A stretch of DNA of 54,504 bases, from the NCBI GenBank assembly GCA_020629315.1, contig JAHDDO010000015.1, forward strand, positions 34,594 through 89,097. The letters are read 5' to 3'. This document shows, one piece after another, positions 1 to 7,065 of this stretch (its first letter is position 1; each line of letters begins with the position of its first letter). The notes beneath the pieces are model-generated. The model was not told the DNA's origin. It saw only the letters and a list, made by a program, of their open reading frames with translations, and made no database searches. The translations under genes and the position numbers were made by a program. Source of the DNA: Saprospiraceae bacterium. GTDB lineage: Bacteria; Bacteroidota; Bacteroidia; Chitinophagales; Saprospiraceae.

Positions 1-733
1 CTGAGAATGATAATAGAACCTAATCTTTTGGTATTTCAGTTACCATTATTTCTCGTAATGATCTTGCGATCACTACTATATTTTCTTTACACTTTTTAGT
101 GTATTTATTTTAAAAAGAACAGTGCAGCAAAATGGCGTAAATCATTATCCCGTTTCACCCTACCGCAACTGTTAAAACCAACCTGAGAATGATAATAGAA
201 CCTAATCTTTTGGTATTTCAGTTACCATTATTTCTCGCAATAACCCTTCGGCTATCGCTATATTTTAAAGCACCTTCTTGTGCATCTACTTGCTAAAAGA
301 ACAGCCCGGTAAAATGGCGTAAATCATTATCCCGTTTCACCTCACCGAAACTGTTAAAACCAACCTGAGAATGATAATAGAACCTAATCTTTTGGTATTT
401 CAGTTACCATTATTTCTCGCAATAACCCTTCGGCTATCGCTATATTTTAAAGCACCTTCTTGTGCATCTACTTGCTAAAAGAACAGCCCGGTAAAATGGC
501 GTAAATCATTATCCCGTTTCACCTCACCGAAACTGTTAAAACCAACCTGAGAATGATAATAGAACCTAATCTTTTGGTATTTCAGTTACCATTATTTCTC
601 GCAATAACCCTTCGGCTATCGCTTTATTTTAAAGCACGTTCTTGTGCGTTTACTTGCTAAAAGAACAGTTGGGCAAAAAGCGAGCTGATTGCCGCAACCG
701 TTAAAACCAACCTGAGAATGATAATAGAACCTA
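1..733. repeat. Tandem array of ~182-bp units downstream of murE
   Basis: Units begin at 1, 183, 365 and 547 (periods 182, 182, 182, 165), and a 22-bp partial copy lies at 712-733, next to the murE stop. Each starts CTGAGAATGATAATAGAACC. Units 2 and 3 look identical. Unit 1 differs mainly in the middle, and unit 4 is shortened and different in its last third. The first ~55 bp of the four full units are invariant. The array reaches the left edge, so more copies may lie outside. The 182-bp period is not a multiple of three and no long frame crosses units, so it is not a protein repeat. Copy boundaries were read by eye. Confidence 0.93.
183..364 (-). ncRNA. Candidate structured RNA, one repeat unit (unit 2)
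   Basis: Read on the minus strand, the unit folds into four hairpins. Stem D pairs GAGAA/ATAAT with ATTAT/TTCTC (plus-strand arms 185-196 and 227-236) around an inner GGTA/TACC stem. Stem C is TAGCC-GAAG-GGTTA (241-254). Stem B is GCAC/GTGC with a six-base loop (270-283). Stem A closes with AACAG/CTGTT (300-304, 351-355). Units 1 and 4 keep these stems with different base pairs, for example TGATC-GCAA-GATCA in stem C of unit 1, which argues for RNA structure. No promoter was found. It could be co-transcribed behind murE or be a palindromic DNA repeat. No Rfam family was recognised. Confidence 0.45.
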
Positions 734-747
734 CTCCTATATTTCAT

Positions 748-2187
748 TCATTGACTATGCGTCAATATTTTTTCTTTATCATCAAATGGAGACTTTACTC
801 CTTTGACTTCTTGGTATTTCTCATGCCCTTTTCCAGCCACTAATAAAACGTCATCCTTACTAAGCATTTGAATTCCAATTTTAATAGCCTGTTCTCTGTC
901 GACTACCTTTAGTACTTTTTTCTTTTCTTCCATGTCTAATCCACCTTCCATCTCTTCGATAATGGACTCTGGATCCTCGTTTCTTGGGTTATCAGAAGTA
1001 AGAATCACTAGATCACTTTTTTGCACAGCTATCTTCGCCATTATGGGTCGTTTAGCTCGATCTCTGTCTCCACCGCATCCAATGATGGTTACTACCTTAT
1101 TCTTTTTCACTTCTCCTATACTTTCAAGTATATTCTTCACTGCATCAGGTGTATGTGCATAGTCAACAACGGCTATGGCAGACTTGCTTTTCACCGGCAC
1201 CAATTGCATTCTTCCTTCAATGGGTTCTAAACTGGACATTAAGACAACCAATTCTTGTTCCTCGACAATATCCAGTGAATCCGCTACCGCATATACAGAA
1301 AGGAGATTGTATGCATTAAAACGACCTGTCAGTTTAAAAAACAATTCCACTTCGTTGATCTTCATATGTAAACCATAAAGATCATTGGACAACAACCTAC
1401 CTTTATAGTCTGCTACCGTTTTAAGAGCAACCGTTTTTGTAACACTTTTACAATTTTGAAGCATGTACCTCCCATGCTTATCATCATTATTTACAATCGC
1501 AATAGCATCCTCACTTAGCGTATCAAAAAACTGTTTCTTGGTATCTAAGTAATTTCGAAAACTACCATGATAGTCCAAGTGATCATGGGTTATGTTTGTA
1601 AATAAACCCACACTAAATTCCAACCCTTCAATTCGACCTTGATCTATTGCATGAGAGCTAACCTCCATAAAAACATACTTGCAATTAGCATCAGCCATTT
1701 TACTCAACAACTCATTTAATCTTATGATATCTGGCGTCGTGTGAGTAGAAGGAAAAATCGAATCATTAATCCTATAATCAATGGTGCTGATCAATCCAAC
1801 CCCTATTCCCTTTCTCATGCAGAGATTATAAAGGAGTGTTGAAACGGTCGTTTTGCCATTGGTACCCGTTATACCCACTAACTGAACTTTGGAAGAAGGA
1901 CTTTCAAAGAAGGCATCTGCAATGGTTGCCAAAGCTTCTTTAGGATCATTGACCATTATATATGGATGATCAAGCTTTATATCTTTTTGTCCAATGACCA
2001 CACTAGCTCCATTTAATATGGCTGCTTCAATAAAGTCATGCCCATCAAACACTTCGCCTTTTAGTGCAAAGAATATATAGTCCTTTTCTATCTTTCTAGA
2101 ATCTAAACTTAGACCGCTGATCTGAAGATCCTCATGACCTTGCATGTCACAGTTTACATTCTCTAATATGTCTGCCAACCTTTTCAA
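748..2187 (-). CDS. murE: UDP-N-acetylmuramoyl-L-alanyl-D-glutamate--2,6-diaminopimelate ligase
   Basis: MurE adds the third residue of the peptidoglycan stem peptide to UDP-MurNAc-L-Ala-D-Glu in the cytoplasm, using ATP. The 479-residue length is normal. The ATP-binding P-loop GTNGKTT lies at residues 108-114, the lysine expected to be carbamylated is at about 217, and DNPR at 399-402 is the signature for meso-diaminopimelate rather than lysine. It is the fifth gene of the minus-strand dcw cluster, 27 bp behind ftsI, so it is probably co-transcribed. Its stop abuts the tandem repeat array, which sits where mraY or murF would normally follow; that next gene is outside the window. Identification is firm; meso-DAP specificity rests on the motif. 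Confidence 0.96.
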   Translation of the reverse strand: MKRLADILENVNCDMQGHEDLQISGLSLDSRKIEKDYIFFALKGEVFDGHDFIEAAILNGASVVIGQKDIKLDHPYIMVNDPKEALATIADAFFESPSSKVQLVGITGTNGKTTVSTLLYNLCMRKGIGVGLISTIDYRINDSIFPSTHTTPDIIRLNELLSKMADANCKYVFMEVSSHAIDQGRIEGLEFSVGLFTNITHDHLDYHGSFRNYLDTKKQFFDTLSEDAIAIVNNDDKHGRYMLQNCKSVTKTVALKTVADYKGRLLSNDLYGLHMKINEVELFFKLTGRFNAYNLLSVYAVADSLDIVEEQELVVLMSSLEPIEGRMQLVPVKSKSAIAVVDYAHTPDAVKNILESIGEVKKNKVVTIIGCGGDRDRAKRPIMAKIAVQKSDLVILTSDNPRNEDPESIIEEMEGGLDMEEKKKVLKVVDREQAIKIGIQMLSKDDVLLVAGKGHEKYQEVKGVKSPFDDKEKILTHSQ

Positions 2188-2214
2188 TTAATTCGGTTTA
2201 TCACTTTTGACAAA

Positions 2215-4326
2215 CTAGTTTAGATATATTTCAATATCATTTCCTTCAATATCAGTCCCTGGCGCCACTGACTGCTTATACACTTTTCCCGCACCAAAGC
2301 TCTTAACGGTAAGCCCTAAGCTTTCCAAAACATAGGTCGCATCTCGTAAGCCCATGCCATTCACATTTGGCACCCGCTTTTTATATATCTTTTTCTTATC
2401 TACAAGAATTCCTTGTTCATTCGGCGACACAGAGACCCAATTACTTTGCGTCTTCTTTACGGGCTTTACTCCGATATAGGCAAACACCTCTTCATAATCA
2501 TTAGAGTACCCCGCATATGATGAGGCAATAGTTTCAGCGGCAGCTAAATGATTTTCATTTTTCATCAGCTCTTCATCTATTCCGATAATATGCTCCGCAA
2601 TCTCTTTAAAAACAGGGCCTGCCACTGCCCCACCGTAGTACTTCCCGTTTTGTGGAGCATAGACACAAACGATCAGACTATATTTAGGGTTTTCAGCTGG
2701 AAAATACCCGGCGAATGACGCATTGTACTCTTTAGGCATATCCGGTCTTGAATAATTCACTCTTGTAGTGCCTGTTTTACCAGCTATATCCACAATATTT
2801 GACTGTAATGTTCTTCCAGTTCCCTCTTTAACAACCGCTCGAAGGAGATCTTGCATCTTTTGAATATTCACTGGCTCCGCTATCGACTCATGTAACGCCC
2901 TAGGCCTAAAGACTTTATCAACATTACCTTCAGATAGAATTTTTTCAATCAGATAAGGCTTCATCAATCGACCATCATTAGCTACTGCATTATACAGGTT
3001 CAACATTTGCAATGGCGTGGTCATTAATTCATACCCATGTGCCATCCATGGCACTGTAGTCCCATACCATTCGTTCCTGTTTTTCAAAGGATGTTTTACA
3101 ATCGGATCCGGCTCTCCCAGAAGGTCAACTTCTGTTTTTGCGATCATCCCTATTTCGTCAAAAGCATTATAAAAGCTCTCCCATTCTGATTTTCTTCCAA
3201 AATTCTCTTGAGCCACAATTGCCATTCCTACATTCGAAGAGTTGAAGAACACCTCAGAAAACGGCACTTCTCTTTTCCCATGCATTCTGGAATCATACAT
3301 CGTGATATCATAAAATCGCTTTTTACCACCATGGAGATCCACTCTTGTTTCTTCATCAACCAGACCTTTGTTCAAATACACTAAGGAAGAAGCAAGTTTA
3401 AAAGTCGAACCTGGCTCTGTCCTGGTCGTTATCGCATGATTCAATTTTTCAACATAAGAACTATCAGTACCGACATCCAGATTTGCCATAGCCCGTATAG
3501 CTCCCGTCTTAACCTCCATCAGAATCGCACAACCTGCCCTAGCCTTGTTATCTATCAAAGCTTTTTCTAATCCATGATGAACAACATCTTGCATATGCAC
3601 ATTTAATGTTGATACCAGGTCTTTACCTTTTTGAGCATGAATTTCTGTCGGGTCAGCCACTGGCACCCAAAGACCTGGGCCAATTTTCTCCATCAACATC
3701 TTCTTTACATCCCCCTTCAGAATAGGATCATATGAAGCTTCCAATCCAACATTCGACGCATTTTCTCGATCAATTCCAATCGTTCTAGAAGCCAAAGATT
3801 TATATGGATGAAATCTACGATTGTCTCTGATTTTAATAAATCCTCCTTTATGCCTTCCCAATCGAAATAGCGGATAACTCTCTAAGACTTCGATACCTTC
3901 CAAGGGAATATCCTTTGCTACAAAATGATACCTAGTGCCTCGCTTCTTTCCTTGCTGTCCTAATTTTCTTGTATCTCTCAACTCTTTTCGCCAATCAGCT
4001 GCCGTCTGCTTACCAGGGTACTTTGCCAAACAAATAGCCAAAGAATCAATGGCATTATCAAAATCATCTTGCTTCGGAGAAAGCAAATCCATCCTAATTT
4101 CGAAGTATGGCAAGCTGGTAGCTAACAAATTTCCATTTACATCATAGATATCCCCGCGCTCTGGCTCCAACTCCTGCCACTTCATGCTTGTACCTCCTTT
4201 GTCACGCCACTTCTGCCCTTCAACCAGACTGATTTTAGCTACCCGCCCGATGATTACCAAGGCAAAGAGGACAAACATCCCAAACACTAGGTAAACTCTG
4301 ATTAATAATTCGTTTTTCCGATCCAT
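2215..4326 (-). CDS. ftsI: Penicillin-binding protein / division transpeptidase with C-terminal PASTA
   Basis: This is the class B penicillin-binding protein that cross-links septal peptidoglycan. A single N-terminal membrane helix (about residues 8-28) is followed by a PBP dimerisation region and the transpeptidase domain, with STFK at 307-310 (nucleophile S307), SSN at 363-365 and KTGT at 517-520. The last ~70 residues look like a PASTA domain, as in many Bacteroidota FtsI/Spo0VD-type proteins. The 703-residue length fits that architecture. It starts 2 bp after the FtsL-like gene and is 27 bp before murE, consistent with one operon. A paralogous class B PBP cannot be excluded by sequence alone, but the dcw position makes FtsI the best call. 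Confidence 0.93.
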   Translation of the reverse strand: MDRKNELLIRVYLVFGMFVLFALVIIGRVAKISLVEGQKWRDKGGTSMKWQELEPERGDIYDVNGNLLATSLPYFEIRMDLLSPKQDDFDNAIDSLAICLAKYPGKQTAADWRKELRDTRKLGQQGKKRGTRYHFVAKDIPLEGIEVLESYPLFRLGRHKGGFIKIRDNRRFHPYKSLASRTIGIDRENASNVGLEASYDPILKGDVKKMLMEKIGPGLWVPVADPTEIHAQKGKDLVSTLNVHMQDVVHHGLEKALIDNKARAGCAILMEVKTGAIRAMANLDVGTDSSYVEKLNHAITTRTEPGSTFKLASSLVYLNKGLVDEETRVDLHGGKKRFYDITMYDSRMHGKREVPFSEVFFNSSNVGMAIVAQENFGRKSEWESFYNAFDEIGMIAKTEVDLLGEPDPIVKHPLKNRNEWYGTTVPWMAHGYELMTTPLQMLNLYNAVANDGRLMKPYLIEKILSEGNVDKVFRPRALHESIAEPVNIQKMQDLLRAVVKEGTGRTLQSNIVDIAGKTGTTRVNYSRPDMPKEYNASFAGYFPAENPKYSLIVCVYAPQNGKYYGGAVAGPVFKEIAEHIIGIDEELMKNENHLAAAETIASSYAGYSNDYEEVFAYIGVKPVKKTQSNWVSVSPNEQGILVDKKKIYKKRVPNVNGMGLRDATYVLESLGLTVKSFGAGKVYKQSVAPGTDIEGNDIEIYLN

Positions 4327-4328
4327 TA

Positions 4329-4631
4329 TTACCCTTCTCCGATTACAGTTGGTATTCGTTTTTGATTTTTCAACCCTTTCCTCTCCAATGCTTTCTCTAA
4401 CTCCGATGCAGTACTTTCAAGCATTACATCTTTTTTAATTTTCATGTATTTATCATGCGCATCTCGCACTTCCAACTTTAGCTTATTGATATGTCGAATT
4501 TTCTTTTCAGAATGGTGAGCATTGAAAATGTACACCAACCCAAGGAGGGCCAGAAAGCAAACAAACGTTGCATTCCTCAGCAAAAAACTGACTGGTGTTA
4601 CATTAGATTCTTTTTTATCTTTCTTACTCAT
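4329..4631 (-). CDS. FtsL-like cell division protein
   Basis: A 100-residue bitopic membrane protein: a charged lysine-rich N-terminus, one membrane helix at about residues 22-38, then a heptad-rich helical segment to about residue 85. This is the layout of FtsL, which bridges FtsB/FtsQ and the FtsW-FtsI synthase. The sequence alone is too short and variable for a family call. The assignment rests on its position between rsmH and ftsI, 2 bp from each neighbour, where ftsL sits in most bacteria. Confidence 0.8.
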   Translation of the reverse strand: MSKKDKKESNVTPVSFLLRNATFVCFLALLGLVYIFNAHHSEKKIRHINKLKLEVRDAHDKYMKIKKDVMLESTASELEKALERKGLKNQKRIPTVIGEG

Positions 4632-4633
4632 TT

Positions 4634-5536
4634 TTAAATTCGTTCTACTATTCTCAATTTTGCGCTTCTTGACCTCGGATTCTCCTTGACTTCATCACCA
4701 TTTGCCTCGATTACATTTTTTCCCACCTTCTTAAAACTCCTTTGAAAGTTTCCAAATTCATCTTTAATAGGCTCCTTATCAAAAGAGCCGTTTTTCAGAA
4801 AGCGCTTAACCAGCCTATCTTCCACAGAATGATAACTCAACACCACAAACCGACCCCCTTTCCTCAAAAACCTAGGAACATACTCTAACATTTCTTTGAT
4901 CACACCCAACTCATCATTCACCTCCATTCGCAAGGCTTGATACACCTGAGAGAAGTAGCGTTTTTCCTCCCCCATTCTGAGCTTTGACAACAATGCATTT
5001 AACTGACTAGTGGATTCCCACCTTCGTTTCAGCCTTTCACCCACTACCGCCTTAGCCAATGATTTCGAGTTTCGAACTTCCCCCAACTCACTAAACATCC
5101 GAACAAGATCACTTTCACTATATTTATTAAGCACATCAGCTGCCGTATGTACAGCCATTTGATTCATTCGCATGTCCAATGCTTGATCAAATCGAAACGA
5201 AAACCCCCTTTCATCTGAGTCAAATTGCCAGGATGAAACACCTAGATCAACAAGAATTCCATCTACTTTTTCAATATTCATAAAGCGAAGAAAGCGCCAG
5301 AAATACTTGAAATTTGATCGTATCAACGTCAACCTCTTGTCTGTAAAGGCATTATCGATAGCATCTTCATCCTGATCAAAAGCTATTAAATGACCATTGT
5401 CATTTAGCTGGTTTAAAATAGTCATGGCGTGTCCTCCGCCGCCAAATGTCAAATCGATATACACTCCATCCCTATCCGTAATCAAGCCCTCTACCGAAGC
5501 TTGCAATAAGACAGGAACATGATATTCCTTATTCAT
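4634..5536 (-). CDS. rsmH: 16S rRNA (cytosine-1402-N4)-methyltransferase
   Basis: RsmH (MraW) methylates N4 of C1402 in 16S rRNA using S-adenosylmethionine. The N-terminus carries the family's HVPVLL segment, and the SAM-binding FGGGGH motif lies at residues 31-36. Conserved blocks GILVDLGVSS and SYHSVEDR are visible further on. The 300-residue length is typical. The start overlaps the 3' end of mraZ by 8 bp, which implies translational coupling, and ftsL follows 2 bp downstream. The order mraZ-rsmH-ftsL-ftsI-murE is the canonical dcw start. Confidence 0.97.
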   Translation of the reverse strand: MNKEYHVPVLLQASVEGLITDRDGVYIDLTFGGGGHAMTILNQLNDNGHLIAFDQDEDAIDNAFTDKRLTLIRSNFKYFWRFLRFMNIEKVDGILVDLGVSSWQFDSDERGFSFRFDQALDMRMNQMAVHTAADVLNKYSESDLVRMFSELGEVRNSKSLAKAVVGERLKRRWESTSQLNALLSKLRMGEEKRYFSQVYQALRMEVNDELGVIKEMLEYVPRFLRKGGRFVVLSYHSVEDRLVKRFLKNGSFDKEPIKDEFGNFQRSFKKVGKNVIEANGDEVKENPRSRSAKLRIVERI

Positions 5537-5987
5537 CTATTGAGAGATTACCTAACACCTCTTCCGCCAAATCTGAAAAATCTTCTGGTTCTTCATCGAG
5601 CAAGGATTCGTAAGCATGTTTATCCCAAATTTCAATCTGCTCTTGATAAGCAAACAACACTACTTCGCGCTCGATTCCCGCATAATCCATAAGCAACTTC
5701 GGAATTAAAATCCTATCCGAAGAATCGCAATTGATAAGCGATGCTCCCCTATAGAAGTACCTTATGGCTTGTCTATTCTTTTTGTTATAAATACTGAGTT
5801 GGCTAAACTCCTTCGTCTTTTTATCCCAAACATCTTGAGGATACAAAATCAAATGTCTCTCAAAACCTCGGTTAATGGTGAAATTCAGCATCTGACCGTC
5901 CAATTGCCGGATCAACCCGGAAGGCAACTTTAACCTACCCTTGGTATCCACTTTGCAATGGTATTCTCCAGTCAGTTGATGCATCAT
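5529..5987 (-). CDS. mraZ: Division/cell wall cluster transcriptional repressor MraZ
   Basis: MraZ is a ring-forming DNA-binding protein that represses the dcw promoter in other bacteria. The 152-residue protein has two AbrB-like swapped-hairpin halves; the first begins GEYHCKVDTKGRLKLP, the usual MraZ opening. Two consecutive ATG codons (5987 and 5984) could each be the start. It is the first gene of the cluster, behind a 326-bp AT-rich intergenic region, and a TAnnTTTG box lies 15 bp upstream. I see no obvious tandem GTGGG-type MraZ boxes, so autoregulation is not demonstrated here. Confidence 0.95.
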   Translation of the reverse strand: MMHQLTGEYHCKVDTKGRLKLPSGLIRQLDGQMLNFTINRGFERHLILYPQDVWDKKTKEFSQLSIYNKKNRQAIRYFYRGASLINCDSSDRILIPKLLMDYAGIEREVVLFAYQEQIEIWDKHAYESLLDEEPEDFSDLAEEVLGNLSIDE

Positions 5988-6002
5988 TTCTGATTTCTAC
6001 TT

Positions 6003-6010
6003 CAAATATA
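6003..6010 (-). promoter_or_regulatory. Candidate -7 box of the dcw operon
   Basis: The minus strand reads TATATTTG here, matching the Bacteroidota -7 consensus TAnnTTTG, 15 bp upstream of mraZ. No clear TTG (-33) element at the usual spacing was seen. Confidence 0.45.
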
Positions 6011-6229
6011 TCTAGCCAAAATCAAATATCACACATTTTCCCACTTTTTGCCTTAAATAATATTAAAATATATACTATTCATTAAAGTATATAAGTCAAA
6101 TACTTACACATTAAAAGTATATACACTTTAATAAGTACTGATAATCAAATAGTTATATAAATAAATGAAAAACTGGTGATGTGGTAAATTGAAGAGCTAC
6201 ATTGTGTGAAAATGAGCCAATAACACTGT

Positions 6230-6260
6230 AAACATGTAATTAATTGCTAATTACATGTTT
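6230..6260. repeat. Perfect inverted repeat, 13-bp arms, 5-bp loop
   Basis: AAACATGTAATTA (6230-6242), spacer ATTGC, then TAATTACATGTTT (6248-6260). It lies 54 bp beyond the stop of the glycosyltransferase gene. No T-run follows on the minus strand, so it is a poor intrinsic terminator; an operator or a DNA-level palindrome is equally possible. Confidence 0.85.
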
Positions 6261-6313
6261 ATACATTACATAATTATATAATACTTGGAGTGGGAAAGAA
6301 TTTGTCCGAAATG

Positions 6314-7033
6314 CTATTTAGCGTAGCTTTTACTCCGCATTCTCAGGACACCTAGCATAGCTTCCTTTACAATGCTTGTGTTCATTTTAGAAGTACCTAC
6401 CTCTCTATCTTTAAAAGTAATCGGCTCTTCAGCAATACTGAAGCCTAAAGAATGTGCCGCATACTTCATTTCGATTTGGAAAGCATATCCCACAAATGTG
6501 ATCTTATCAAGATCAATGGTTTCTAATACTTTTCGCCTATAACAAATAAAACCAGCTGTAGCATCTTTGACGGAAAGTCTTGTTAAAAGCCTTACATATA
6601 GTGAAGCGCCATAGGATAACATTAATCTATATGGAGACCAGTTCTTGATACCTCCCCCTTTTACATATCGGGATCCAACACATAAGTCTGCTCCTTCTGT
6701 ACAGCGCTTTACTAACTTTGGGACAGATTGAGGGCTATGGCTGAAGTCGGCATCCATTTCCATTATGTACTCAAATTCTTTCTCAAGACCATATTTAAAC
6801 CCGGCAATATAAGCTGTACCTAGTCCTAATTTACCTTCTCTTTCCATCAAGAAAAGACGGTCATTGTACCCGTCGAGCTCTTTTACTCGTTGACCTGTAC
6901 CATCTGGAGAGTTATCATCTACGATAAGTATATGGTAAGCAGGGCCTAATGCTAGTACTGCTTCTGTGATAGCATCTATATTACCTATTTCGTTGTAGGT
7001 GGGGATTATGACTAAGACCTTTTCCAAAAGCAT
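6314..7033 (-). CDS. Polyprenol-phosphate mannosyltransferase-like GT2 enzyme
   Basis: This family 2 glycosyltransferase resembles dolichol/polyprenol monophosphate mannose synthase (DPM1). Such enzymes move a sugar from GDP-mannose or a similar donor to a membrane polyprenyl phosphate. The 239-residue protein opens with IIPTYNE (9-15), has VDDNSPDG at 38-45 and the metal-binding DAD at 94-96. It has no C-terminal membrane domain, like the soluble Dpm1 form. It lies 32 bp behind the fused E1 gene and may share its transcript, a common arrangement in this phylum. The actual sugar and acceptor cannot be read from sequence. Confidence 0.88.
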   Translation of the reverse strand: MLLEKVLVIIPTYNEIGNIDAITEAVLALGPAYHILIVDDNSPDGTGQRVKELDGYNDRLFLMEREGKLGLGTAYIAGFKYGLEKEFEYIMEMDADFSHSPQSVPKLVKRCTEGADLCVGSRYVKGGGIKNWSPYRLMLSYGASLYVRLLTRLSVKDATAGFICYRRKVLETIDLDKITFVGYAFQIEMKYAAHSLGFSIAEEPITFKDREVGTSKMNTSIVKEAMLGVLRMRSKSYAK

Positions 7034-7065
7034 GTATTTGAGAAACGTAAATGTACTTAGTTATT

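Larger units (their letters stand above)
5988..6313. other. AT-rich intergenic region with palindromes, upstream of mraZ
   Basis: There is no convincing gene in this stretch. It holds the candidate mraZ -7 box, an imperfect dyad with arms TTAAAGTATAT (6082-6092) and ATATACACTTTAA (6119-6131), and a perfect 13-bp inverted repeat at 6230-6260. It serves as promoter region for mraZ and 3' region for the glycosyltransferase gene. Confidence 0.7.

Noticed and set aside
1..733. CRISPR array
   Set aside because: Units are ~182 bp and largely identical through their whole length, with no short repeat/unique spacer alternation and no cas genes nearby.
748..5987. Disruption of the dcw cluster by a mobile element
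   Set aside because: No transposase, target duplication or gene break is visible; murE is intact and the repeat array follows its stop codon.
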